NCBI GenBank assembly: GCA_014898425.1
Contig: RCSZ01000010.1
Location: 2,108,001 to 2,172,000, forward strand
Direction of reading: 5' to 3'
Length of the DNA: 64,000 bases
Source of the DNA: Botryotinia globosa
Taxonomy: Eukaryota > Ascomycota > Leotiomycetes > Helotiales > Sclerotiniaceae
The notes beneath the pieces are model-generated. The model did no database searches, had not been told where the DNA came from, and saw only the letters and a program-made list of their open reading frames with translations. A program made the position numbers and the translations under genes. Numbering within the stretch: the stretch's first letter is position 1; every line of letters starts with the position of its first letter. Below are positions 34,125-47,862 of this stretch, one piece after another.

Positions 34125-37100
34125 ATAAATACTTTTATTATTCTAATTATTTAAATAAATCAAATACAAAAAACTAAGATTAATAAATCTATATAATTAT
34201 TAATATAATAATATATATTCGATTCAAATATTGATTAAATTATTTATATAATATATTTAATTTTTATCTAATAAATTACAAAATCAAATATTACTATATT
34301 CAAATACTTTTTAGTTTTGAAATTTGTAATAATTATAATTATTATAATAATCAAATAAAATATATGATTTTTATAATTAAAAAGAAAATTAAAATACAAA
34401 AAAATCATTTATAAATAATAATTGTTTATAATAATTTAATTTCAAAAAAATTAAAAGAAATAAAAGTTTTAATTATATTGAAAATATAAAGAATTTAATT
34501 ATAATTATATTCATTTTTTATTTAAAGCTTTTATTTCTAGAGTTCAAACAAATTATATATAATCCTATAATTTCTATAGATTACTAAGATATTCTTAACT
34601 CTAATAATCTTATAATAGATTTATTCTTTTATTAAATAAATATTTATTTTATATATAATATATTTAAATATATATTAGAAAATACTATTTGATTAATATT
34701 TTGGAAAACTAATCTATACCCCAAAATACCTTATATAGAATATATTCTTATCAATAAAACAAAATATTAGTAGTTTAATAATATTTATATAAACAAAGGA
34801 ATTATAAATATAATATACAAGGTTTATAATAATATCTTTAAGATACAATTAGCTTTTTTAAAGTTCAATAAATCTATATCATTTAATTATATTATTGATA
34901 TCAAATTAATATATAATAATCAACTTATAACAACTTATATATAGATTATTAAAATCTAATAATCCGAATCTATTGATTTTTATAAATATAAAGAATAGAT
35001 GTTTAGATTAACTTTATAATTTTATATATTTATAGTTATTCAGAATATTATAATTTATATTTATTTTAAATCTTTCTTTAACAAAACTAGTTTTTATTAT
35101 ATACAAATCAATTTTTGAGATTTAAAATAAAAAAAGCAGAAAAGAGATTTACTCAAATATTATTAAATACATTCTTTATTATCTTAAATATTCAATACAA
35201 AAATTATATTATTATTTTATTATATATTACAAAAACATTTTGAAATAATCAACAATATATATTAAATAGGAGAAATAATTAAATTTATTAAAGAAACTAT
35301 TTAAGATATAATATCAATTGAGTTTTTCAAAATGATGGAAATAATTCGATAAAAAACTTTTATTCAAAAAGATTGAAATAAAGGTAAAGGAATTAATACA
35401 AATTATATTACTATATATTGTTTACTTCAAAAATAGAAATATATATAATAATTAATAAAACTATCAAATATAATAATATTAATATTATATATCAAATAAT
35501 AAATCTGTTGATACTTCTATTTTAAGGAATTAATCAAATTAAGTATAAAAGAGAGATACTTTATTATAAATAATTATTTATATTAAAAATATACTTTCTC
35601 GAATTATAATATAGAATATTTACTTTATCTCTTATCAATTGATTAGAAGAATTATATATATATAAAGCTATTGATCTTATATAGAAATATATAAATCTTA
35701 ATTATTAAATTGATATATAATATTATAAAAACTTGATTTATAATATAAATAAGATTTTTGATTGTATTTATTTAATAAATATTTTTCAATATATTCTTAA
35801 AAAATGATTAAAAATACATTTGAAGAAACTATATCTAGAATATATATAATCTATAATATTGAAAAGGATATTCTTTGTTTGCCTACAAGATTAATTTGAG
35901 ATAATAAAAACAATCTCAAACTTATAGATTCTGAAAAAAGAATTTATTTATTCAAAGATCTTTGAGAAAATAAAGGAAATATATTAGAAACAAAGATAAG
36001 ATTATTTAATAAATAATATATAATTAAAAAAGGGAGATTTTAGAATATTATTATTGAAAATATAAAAAAGTTAATTCAAGCTTTATATATACCATCAAAA
36101 CTTTGAGATATTATAATAAATTCTATTTAGATATTTGAATATATAATTGATAATGATATATATAGAGTTTTAGAATAACTTAATATAAATTTATTATTAT
36201 TGATTTAGTTTAATATTTAATCGATTCGATTTTTAATAACCTATCAATTCCTACCATTTTCTATTTCCTCCTATTAGTTTATATCAACTTCTAAAATATA
36301 TGTTTGAAATATTATAAAAAAATAGTTAATAAATATATTTGGGTTATATTTACATAATATAAAATTTACTTATTTCAATTATAACCAATTAAATCTTTAG
36401 TGATATATAGAAACCCTTCAAATCAATTTTCATATGATTAGGGTTGAAAAAGTTAATTTAATTGTAGAGTATATTAGTAGAGTATATTAATATCACTTTC
36501 CTTTTTTTTCTTTCTTTTTTTTCCACTTTACCACCAAATTTATATATTATTAAAACTTTACTCAATTCCAAAATAACAAACGAAACTTCACATATCACAA
36601 ATCTTACTTTAAAATAAAGCTTCTTATCTATTACTACCTCTATTACCACATTAATATCAATTCAGGTATTAGAATCTATTATTATTATTATTACTATCAA
36701 TTCTATAGATAATATTATCATTATTATTGTTCTTGTTAACATTATTGCTTTTTTTCCTGCCCTAGTTTCTCCTGTTATAAAACAAGAAGTTATTAGTCCC
36801 ATTATAGCTTATATCAAATGTATTATATATAATCTCATTATTAATGAAAATGATAATAATGATAATGGTAATGCTATTATTCCCATTCCTACTCCTACTT
36901 TTGTTATCACTATCATTCTAGTTTTGGTTTCAACTCTGACTTTAGTTTTTACTTATACCCCTGTTTATCTTATTGATTCTAATAATAATAAGATTATTTT
37001 GATTCTATTCCTTTATATTCGTTAAAATTATATTAAAGCTATTATTCAAATAGATAATATTAGATAATCTAAGGCTACATATAAAGATACAGTATTAAAT

Positions 37101-40100
37101 AGGTTTATATTTATTTCAATATTATTATCTTTATTTAAACTAAAATTAATAATATTAAGTATATTAGTATTTGATAATAGTTATTATTTATTAAATGAAA
37201 AAGAATCCTGATTTCGATTTCAATTCTTTTTTAATGAAATTTATTTATATTAATTAAATTTATAATCTTTTAGTGTTATTTAAGATTATTTGAAAGGATA
37301 GCCTTTAATTATTCAATATTTGTAGTTTTGTGGATAAATTGAATCGAATTTTCGTTTTTGTATATAAGTAATTTTGTATATTTAGTATTCGATTTAATAC
37401 TTTCTATTAGTTTTTTCTTCTCTATATTTTTAATAAAATTTATAATATTTAATAAAAATATATTATCAATAATATTAATCTTTAGGTTGATAAATTTATA
37501 TTAATTAATAAATATTTCGAAGGCTTTTTCTTGATATTTTATAAGTATATAGAGATTTGATTGAATATAAATAAAATCAAAATAAAAAAAGTTCGAAATA
37601 GAATAGAATAAAATTGATTTAGTTTTCTTTTTAGGGGTTATAGGTATATTTATAATTTTGATATTTTAATTTCAATAATAATAATATAATTGACTATTTA
37701 ATCATTATTTAATTATTTGAGTATCTAATAAAACTATATAATATAAATATAGGTATAAATAAAAGCTTATAGATATAAATTATAAAATATATAATATAAA
37801 AATATATTATTTGATTAATTCTATTTGATAACTATATTGTTGTTAAAATATTCTTCTATATCAAATAATTAATGAAAATTGTTATAATACTTTATATAAT
37901 TATAATAAATATAGATATAAATAAAAACTATTATACCTAAATATCAATATTTTTATTTTGATATTTAAAAAAAAAAACTATTAATATTATTTTACAAAAC
38001 TAATTAGATTTATAAATTATAATTGATTATAGCAATCAATTATATATATATAGAAAAAGTAATTGTAATCTTTTTATATTATATATAAATAGATAGATTA
38101 CATCCCTCTTTATAAGTAATCCAATAATAATAAATATATATCGAATTAAAGCAAATTATTTGTTATAAATCTTACTTAGAATAAATCTAACACTTAAATC
38201 TATAATTATAATAAAAAGTATACCTCTCCTTTTCTAATAATTGCTTTTCAATTTCCGATTTGATAATTTAAATAATATAATTAAAATCTCTTTACTTATC
38301 CGAAATAACTCTATTCTAATTATTATTATTTATATACTACCATTTGTATTACTACACTAATAAATACAACCCTTTAGATTTGATAATATTTTAAGACTAT
38401 AAATAGCATATTATATAATTTTTTGTATTTTTTTGAAAACTTTTTTTAGAAATATATTCTATTTTGGCTTTTTTTGTTTTATATACTGCAGCAATATTAT
38501 TATTAGATTTAATAATATTTAATATATATTGAGTAATAATATTACTTGTAATATTAACAATATCAATATTTGAGTTATTATTTTCTTTATTTTTAATATC
38601 GAATTTTTTACTGTCTTTATTTTCATATTCAAATTTATTATCAAAAATTTCAAAGATTATATTTGATAAAATATAAATAGTTATATAGAATATAATTAAT
38701 ATATAAAATAATAAATTATCAATAAAAGATTACACAATAAAGTTTTATTAATTTAAAATAATAAATAAAGTTTTATTAAAATTAAATAATTATATAAAAA
38801 GTAAGCTTTTAATTGTAATTGTAATATTATTGATTATTCAAAGAATATATAAATTAAAATATCTTTATATCAATATTTGATAAATAAACAAATATAGAAA
38901 GGGGAGAAAGTGTAAAATACAAATATAAATAATAGATAAATTTATTATAAATTTAGTATTTTATTAATTGAATAATAATAATTATTATAATTTTTTTATT
39001 ATATTCAATATTTTATATATAAATTAGATTTCAAATATATAATATTTTATATAATGTATAAAATGAATTAGTATTTATTTGATAGAAATTGATAGTTTGA
39101 TATAGATTAAAATAGGGTAATAATATAGGATTGAATAATAGATAGATTTATTTTGATTACTTTTTTCATTTGTTTATTATTAAAAAAATACTGAGTTATT
39201 ATTTGTTTATAACTCAATAAGAATTAATAAAAATTGATAGAAATTTAATAAATTGTATTACAAATAGTTATAATTCAATCTATATTTTTGATATTATCTT
39301 ATTATTGTTGTAGTATTATATCTCTAATATTATTTTATTATTTGATTGTATTTTTGGTATTATTTTATTAAATTGAATTTCTTTTATTTAATAAATTAAA
39401 GATCTATATCTTTACCGAAATCGAGCTAGGAAATCATTTATATTTCGATTAATATTTTCAGAAGAATTAAATAAATTAAATGAAGGGAAAGTAGAAAGAG
39501 TAGATTTGAATTTATTAAATAAAAAAGATATAGAAATCAGAGAACCGAATTTGCTAATAGATAAGAATAAATTTGATTTAATAATTCAATTTTTGAATAT
39601 AAATAATAGTAATATTAGTATTTATCTTTATTTTAATATATTTTTTATAGATATTATATTTTATATAGATATTATATTTTGAATAGATATTGAAAATACT
39701 ATTACTTTAGATTAAATAGTTGATATCTCGAATTGATTATTTTTAATATAAAAAGTATTAATATTTATATTTAATATTAATGAATTATCTGATTAGATTA
39801 TTTGAATTCAAGTTTGAATATTAAATCCATTTTTCTTTTTAAATTAGTTTTATTAGAGTATTTAGTATACAAAAATATTATTTAAAGTTATACAGATTAT
39901 ATTCAATTACTTTTATATTAAAGCTAATATTATTATTTCTAGTATTTTCTTTAAAATATCCTTTTATTATTTCTTTTGTTATTTGACTTTTTTTTTATAT
40001 TTTTTACTTCAATTAATATTTGTTTATATACTATATATAAATATTCAATTTCAAAATGAAAACCTTGAAATAGAAATACTAACTTATCTTTATATTTATC

Positions 40101-43094
40101 AAAATATCATTATATTTTAAAATTAAGGATTTTCTTATATAATTGATTCAAAATTAATTCATCCTATTAATTAAATAATTTAATATATAATTATTGATAA
40201 TATAAATCCATTATTTCCTAATATATAATTTCCTTTATAAAGTAATTATTTGATAATATAAATCGTTATCGATTGATTGCTATTTTTAATATTTCAATTT
40301 TATATTATTTTTCTAATATTTTTAATATAAATATATTTAAAATATCCTTTTGGAATTTGGATATTAATATAATTTTATTCAATAATTTAAATAGAATAAA
40401 TAGAAAATCCAGATTATATTTATTATAATATCTCTTTAGTAGAATAATTTCTCTTTTCTTTTTTATTAATAAAAGATTTTCTTTAAAACAATTAAGAAAT
40501 GCTTTTTTATAATATAAATTATTGCAAATAATCAATTAAATAAAAAGAATACTAGCTTTTTAAATTATTTTAATTTTCGTTTAAATATATTTGGATTTTG
40601 AAATGAAGTTTATTATATTATTATTAATAATATTATTTTCGATATTGATTTTTATATTAGTTTTTTTATTATTTATCGAATTCTTATTTTCTATTTGATT
40701 TTTCAAAGTTTGTAAAGCTTGAAATTATTTTGTTTTTCAATAAAATAGTAAAAGATATCTTTTTATTATTTTCTGTATTAAAATAAAAGTTTTGTTTAAA
40801 TTAATATTAGATTTCTTTAATATTATAAAATAAAATCTATTAAAATCAAAATAATAATATAAAATGAATATATATATTAAATTAATATATTTTAATCCTT
40901 TTTTTTCTTGATTTATTCTTTATTATATTTCTATAATTAATTATTTTCTTATATTCTAAAAAATAATTAGATTTATATTATAAATATTAATATTTATAAT
41001 AAAAATGATAGTAGTAATAGTAATATAGACAATTGATATTATGTTTATAAACTCATTGTATTTTATTATTCGATTTTTTATATTAATCTTTAAATAAAAT
41101 GAAATAATAATATTTATAATATTAAGATTTTTATTCTTAATTTCAATAGAATATAATATAGTTTTATCTTTTGTTTTTTTCAAAAGAATATTTCGAAGAT
41201 AATTTTTTATTATATTGATTTTGTTTTTAAAGTTTATGAATATTATGATTTTAGAAATCTTTTTTAGAATTAGATTTTCATTTTTATTTATAATATTATT
41301 TAAAAAATAGTATAAAAGTTTTAAAGATTTAATTTGTTTATAAAGAATAGGGATTATTATTAATAAGATATTTGGATAATTAATAGATATATGGATAATA
41401 TATATTTGATATAATCGAAAATCTAATCTTCGAAATCCTCTATTATTTAAAATTATCTTTTAGCTTTTTATATTTAAAGTAATAATATATTTAAATTATA
41501 TAATTTTTTGAAATAGAAAATATTTTAATTATTTCAATATAATGAATTTGGATTTAAAATCCTTTTATTGTGATATAAGATGGTATTTGTTAATAATTAT
41601 AAATTTAATATTAAATTATAATTCAAGAGATATAAGTATATTTCTAAATTTAGATAAAGTTGTTTATTTAAAATCTAAAAGAATATATGTATATTTTAAT
41701 TAACAAATTTAATTAATTATTTTAGTTTTCTTTTTTAATAATTTGGAATTCAAAAAATAAAGTGATATTTTAGAAAGTTTTTTAATATTTTTGAATTTTT
41801 TTTTTTTTTTCAAATTTTATTAATAGAATTATTTGAAAAGTAATTTCTTTTATTAAAATAAAATATAGATTAAATATCAAACTTTTTTCAAATTTAGTTT
41901 TAATAATATAAAGAATATTATTCTTTTTATAAATTAAATAATACAGAATTTGAATTTATGTAAATTTAGATTTTCGAATAATAATAGAATCTAAAAATCA
42001 AAGGATTTTTTTAAAATATAATTCAATAAATTTCTTTTGTTTTTTAAAATATTTTTCTATTTCTTTTTTTTGATTATTATAAATATTTTTTTTAATTCAA
42101 TTTTATAAATTTGTTTTATATATTTGTTTAATTTAATTATTGATATTGTTGATATATTGAGTATAGTTGATGTAATTTCATAATTATTTTTCAATTTTTT
42201 AGTTTTGGTTTGTTTAGAATGTTTATTATTTTTCCTTCGTTTTGGTGGTATAATGGCAAAAGTTTTTAAGATATAATAAAAGGTTTTAAAAAGTAGTAGG
42301 AGTTTGCAAAAGATAATAGGAATTTATAAGAGTCTTTATAAATTAATAAATATTTATAGAATATTATATAATTCAATAATAAGTTAAGCAAAAGCTAGTA
42401 AAAACTAGTAAAAGTTTCCAGAAATCAATAGAAATGAATGTAATAGAGTTTTTTTTAATTTTTATAAATTAATAATTGAATACATATTTCATTTTCATTT
42501 TACTTTCATTTTAATTTATTAATAATTTATATAATAAATTCTATTTATATTCAAAAATGATTTTAATATATTATACAAATACAAAGGATTGTTATAATAG
42601 TATTATGTTATCGATGGAGATTCAATTGTTTTTCAAGTTTTAAAACTATATGTTTTAAATCTAAGGTATATAGCTTCGCAATAAAGGGTGGATTTTAAGA
42701 TTTAAAAGTATCCAATCTTTTCGAAATTAATAATCTTAAATCTTTTTAAAGGATTGAAATATATAATAAAAATTAGATTGATTGAGAGATTTTCAGAATA
42801 TATATATTATTATTAAAAATAATGGTAGTAATGGATTTTTTGAAAAGAGTGGATGTTATTATTATTAAAAAAAGTATTTGATTATTTAGTTTTCAATGAA
42901 GATAATATTAATAATAATAAAAATGATATAATAGAATTATTATAATCAAAAGGATTTTTAGGATATATATAGTTGTATATATTAATTAGTGGATATAATA
43001 AATGGAGAGGGGGGGGGAATTCGTTATTATGAAATATTATTATTTGAAAATGTTATTTTTAAATTTCAATATTGTATTTGTATATAATAGAATA

Positions 43095-43172
43095 AAATTA
43101 TAATAATAAAAATTATAATAATAAAAATTATAATAATAAAAATTATAATAATAAAAATTATAATAATAAAAA
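43095..43172. repeat. 15-base minisatellite AATTATAATAATAAA
   Basis: Five units, almost identical, shortly after a G9-type run near 43008. Confidence 0.9.
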
Positions 43173-43427
43173 TGACATAAAAATAATGAGAAAATTCGAT
43201 TTTATATAATGAATCTATAATGAAATGATATAATAGTTGTATGATTTGATAATAATATTGAAAAAATCAGGAAAAGCTGAAATATTATTATTTATATCAA
43301 AGCTGAAATCAAATTGTTTTAAACCCTATAGTGATAATCCTTTGTAAGGCTTTTGCTTCGAAATCAAGGTCAAAAAAATTATGTAATCACTGTGTGGTCT
43401 GAGGATGAGATAATATAATAAACAAAA

Positions 43428-43570
43428 TGTTACACTTTTAGTATGTGATCATGTATCACGTGTGTATACACTAAATTAGCTTAGTGTAGATTAGGTAAGC
43501 AAGGACTATTATCTTAGTCCTTGCCTTCTAATCCTAAATAATATCTCTTTTAACATACACAACGTTCACA
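43428..43570. mobile_element. Solo LTR, different family (143 bases), little RIP damage
   Basis: TGTTACACTTTTAGTATGTG...ACAACGTTCACA with a perfect 5-base duplication CAAAA (43423-43427, 43571-43575). It has ordinary base composition inside extremely AT-rich DNA, so it arrived late. It contains two consecutive hairpins: TACACTAA/TTAGTGTA (43467-43488) and GCAAGGACTA/TAGTCCTTGC (43499-43524), the second extendable outward to GATTAG/CTAATC. No partner LTR or internal region is in the window. Confidence 0.85.
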
Positions 43571-44088
43571 CAAAACAAAACAAACTATCTTATTAAAATT
43601 CGATGAATTTTAAGATTATAAGAATGATTATAGATTTAGATAATATTTAATAATTATAAAAATTTGTCAAAATCAACACTAATATTTGTTTCAAAAATCA
43701 TAATTTAATTGAATATTGAGTTCACTAAAAAAGTAATTTATTCATAATAACAAAATCATTCATTACTTATATTTATTTAAAAGATAAGATTATGAATACT
43801 TTTATTCTTATAGATAAAAATTTGAATTATAATTACAGAAATTATGAATAGTGCATTCGAACTTTTTTATAATTTTTAAAATCATTTTATTAAAAGAAAA
43901 TTGGAGTTTGCCTTAAATCAATAATCTTCAATTTCGATTTAAAATAAAATAAAGTTACAAAAAGTTTTCTTTGAATATTCTGGATTTAAATCATTAAGAG
44001 AAGAACTTGTTTCCAATATTTTGATAATAATCTATATGAAAGTTTTATATTAGAAATTCGAAAAAGTTTTACGAAAATTATTATTATA

Positions 44089-45448
44089 TAGTACTAGGGC
44101 ACAGCTGTTCGTCGGCCGGATTTTACCCGGACTCCACTAACACTACCCCCTCATTCAATTCTATTTATTAAATTAATTCTTTAATATTTTAATATAAAAA
44201 TTTAATAATCTCTTGATATATATATATATATAATAATAATATATATAATTTATATAATAACTCTATAGCTCAAGCTCTTAATATTTATTATGTTAGTTAT
44301 CTATTGTAATATAAACCTTTATTTTATTCTTTATATTAACTTCTAATTTTATAAATAAATTATTATCTACATATCTCAAATTATCCATAAAATACTTTTA
44401 AATCCTTGCCTAGTATATTCTATCTTATTTTTATTCACTATAATATTCGGAATATTTCAAAAATATAAATTTTTAGATACTATCAAATATATGTAATAAC
44501 ATTGAGATTAGGATTATAACGAGATTAGAAATCAAATAAAGGAATATTTCTAATTTTAAATTATTCTAGTATTTATTAGTTCAATATATAAAAATATTAT
44601 TTTATATAAATTGATATTCTTTATTTAATTTCTTCTAAATAGAAGCTAATTTTTAATCAAGGATTTTGAAATAAAAGTTGATATTATACTCAAATTGCTT
44701 ATTTTCAAAATCCCTATTTATAATAATAAGCTTACTTCTTCTAATATCACAAAGGTCTTTTTATATTATAATCTTTATATTCTTATATATATTTTAAATT
44801 TGGATTATTTTCTATGTCTATTTTTATTTTGAAAAGCAGAATACTCATTTCTAATTTTATTCTTTTTTTTATTCTATAAAGTATTCATTCAATTAGAATA
44901 TCAGATCTCATTCCTTTATTATTTATTTCTAATAAATTAGATATTAAACTAACCTTTTAGTAACATATTTTTCTATAAATTCAAATCTTTTTTTAAATTT
45001 TCAATTAATTATTTTATATTCTCTAAAAATCCTTTTAATAATATCCCTTTTATATTCAAACCTACAAATTATTTATATCTTCTAATATATTGATTTAGAT
45101 TACAATCTTATATATAATAATAATATTCGTTTATTTTGATTTAAATATAATCTCTTTTTAAAAGAATTTAAATAAAGTAGTTCTTTTATTATATCTTATA
45201 TTTATTTTAATAACATAAGAAATAATTATTAGAGAAATCTCGAATTTCTTTGTAATAATAATAGGCTATATGTTCACCTCTATTTTTCCTGAAAAATTTC
45301 CGTATATATATATATTATTATAATCGATTTGATGTAAGGGATTATATTATAATAATACAATATAATAAATCAATTAGTTGTTATAAAATTGAATAAATTA
45401 AAAAGACCCGTTTTTCGTGTTTCAGCAAACAGCTGTGCACGGTTACTG
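44089..45448 (+). mobile_element. pogo-like element family B relative, longer (1360 bases)
   Basis: Left end TAGTACTAGGGCACAGCTGT, right end the inverse of CAGTAACCGTGCACAGCTGT, with TA duplications at 44087-44088 and 45449-45450. After the shared terminal 28 bases the interior differs from the 475-base copies; it starts with a GC-rich CGGCCGGATTTTACCCGGAC and ends AGACCCGTTTTTCGTG. The rest is AT-rich with no transposase frame. It could be a larger decayed family member or a chimera that shares only termini. Confidence 0.75.
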
Positions 45449-45450
45449 TA

Positions 45451-46519
45451 AATAAAAAGATTGATATACATTAGAAATCTCGATTTCTACTGATTGCATA
45501 TCAACATAACTTTTCATGGAAAAAACTTATTTGGAAAAGAAACCTCGAATTTTTTGGAGATGAATAATTATATCATTCACTATAATTCTAATGTTTATAA
45601 TAATATAATCACAAAATAGATATATTCTTACACAAACATCTGAAATCTATAAATAATATATTATAATAGGTAGGTAATAAATTAGTCTTTAGATTTTGAT
45701 TATCTTTAGCGTTACATGTTTTATTAGATTTAATAATGCTTTAAAAAAAGATTGAAGATAATTATCAATATAAATAATAAAATAATAACAAACAATAATT
45801 TAAAATTGGAGAAAACTATTTTTTTTTAAATTCAACATAAATTTTTTTTTTTAAAAAAAAGCAAAGTCTTTAGTTAGAAAATGAATATGAATAAATATAC
45901 TATCTTATCTTTAGTAAAAGGAAATTAATTATTATTTACGATAAATTACTTTCACACCACTAAAAGTCCAAAAAATTATTTTTATACTATTAAAATTAAT
46001 ATCTTTTTATTTTCATACCACTTAAATTCTATTACTATAGATTCTATGAGTATAAATTCTATGACTATAGATTCTATAATTCTATTGATAAATTCTAGAT
46101 ATTTTATTTTTTACTTTTAAATTCTAGTATATTTTTTAATCTTTTTGAAAAAAAGAAAGAATCAATTTAAAAAATAATTAATCTATTTAATTTTTAATAT
46201 TAAAATCGATTTTAAGGTAGTTTATTTATTAAATCTATTTCATCCTAAAATTAGCTATATATAGATATAGATTAATATTAATCTAAATATAAAAAAATTG
46301 ATAATATAAATTTCAAATTTGATCTTTTAAAAGATAGATCTAATCATATTAAATAGATTAATAAAACTAATTTCTTTTTGAAATAAATAGTTTTATATTA
46401 TATATTAATAAAATTAAAATATTATCAAATAAAGATCTATATATAAATAAATCAGGAAAGCTTTTATTATTAAAATTAATAATCAAATATAAAAAAAAAA
46501 TGAAAAATATCAAAACAGA
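45451..46519. other. AT-rich, possibly 5' part of the Gag-bearing element
   Basis: Nothing coding could be identified. It lies immediately upstream of the Gag relic and may contain its leader. Confidence 0.35.
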
Positions 46520-47092
46520 GAAAGAAAAGTATTAGGGGTTATTAAATCTATAATTGGCTTTGAATTAATCGAAATATTTAAGAATAAAGAGCTAGCTAAA
46601 AGCTTATAGAATTTAATTAATAAGATATTTATTGGATTTTCTATTGAATTAATAAATAAATATCTAATCAAATTAATCAAATTTAATTATATGAGTTTTA
46701 AGAGAATAAATAAATACACAAATTCAATAGAATTATTATATAGATATCTAAAATCAATGAAGCTCGATATTTCTAAAAATTTCATAACATAAATTCTTTT
46801 TAAAGATTTATTTAACTCTTTTAATAACTTCATTTCTCAAAAATATAAAGAATTAGTTAAAAATATAATCAATGTTAGTTTGAATAAGTTTTTTTCTAAA
46901 TTAAAAATCGAAAAAACTAAAATGAATTTTAATATCGATTGAAATATTAATAAAATTCTTTATTACAAATACTATTCTAAAAAGAAGCATTTAAAATCGA
47001 AATGTTTTATGAAATATGTTGAATTAAAAATCAATAAAAGGAATAATTTGAAATCTAATTCTAACAAGCTTTTTTCAGCCCTTCAGAACTAA
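46520..47092 (+). pseudogene. Copia-type Gag relic (about 190 codons)
   Basis: One frame is open except for three stops (TAG, TAA, TGA), each one RIP-type change from TGG, CAA/CAG and CGA. It reads ELAKSL, INKYLIKLIKFNY, YRYLKSMKLDISKNFIT, FNSFNNFISQKYKELV, the order of copia Gag (UBN2-like) proteins. A zinc knuckle follows: YKYYSKKKHLKSKC fits C-x2-C-x4-H-x4-C if two Cys became Tyr (TGY to TAY) and Gly became Lys. It ends NKLFSALQN then TAA (47090-47092). No Pol follows: the next sequence is the 3' module and (TAA)n tail. Confidence 0.78.
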
Positions 47093-47280
47093 AAATAACA
47101 ACAAGCTTGCTAACACTCTTCATAGTTATTGTTCATACCCCTTAGGATCTATATTTACATTTATATTATATAGCTTTTAGAATGCTAAAAATAAATAAGA
47201 TTAATATTTTTATATTTCTATTAAATATAGATCTTAAAGTTATTTAGAGATTGTAAGCTTTTGAGGTGGTGGTCTATGTA
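47060..47280 (+). mobile_element. 3' module of a (TAA)n-tailed retroelement, copy 2
   Basis: Matches 13840-14092 in inverse: TTTTTTCAGCCCTTCAGAAC, then AACAAGCTTGCTAACACTC, AGAGATTGTAAGCTTTTGAG and GGTCTAGG-type GGTGGGGTATA just before the tail. It overlaps the end of the Gag relic, so Gag and this tail belong to one element. Confidence 0.75.
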
Positions 47281-47655
<375 letters not shown>

Positions 47656-47847
47656 ATAATAAATTAATATTAATAATAATTACTAAAATTAATAATAATA
47701 TTAATAATCATAATAATATACGTTTCTATAATATTAACTCTATACTATCCTAATCACTTCTAACTCCTCCTAATATAATCCTATCCTAACTGTCTATATA
47801 ATAATAAACAATAATAATGCTAATATTGAGACTTCGCTAGCCTCTCG

Positions 47848-47862
47848 CTTCTAGCTCGCATA
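47848..47862. repeat. Target duplication, left LINE, 3' side
   Basis: CTTCTAGCTCGCATA; partner CTTCTAGCTTGCATA at 53960-53974 (14 of 15 identical, one C-to-T). Confidence 0.9.

Larger units (their letters stand above)
32886..43427. other. Long AT-rich graveyard with doubtful gypsy relics
   Basis: No element boundaries found in 10.5 kb. Three weak signals: a plus-strand segment at 35810-36130 (DNKNNLKLI, then YIIKKGRF...NIIIENIKKLIQALYI) recalls the zinc-binding start of a gypsy integrase; minus frames near 40535-40000 (AFLNCFKENLL...REIILL, then FLFQGFHFEIEY) recall gypsy RT/RNase H; and a stop-free minus stretch near 38690-38400 (NKFEYENKDSKKFDIKN) has coding-like composition. A pyrimidine-rich tract at 33400-33490 has degenerate TATCAACTCC-like repeats. 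No intact gene. Confidence 0.35.
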
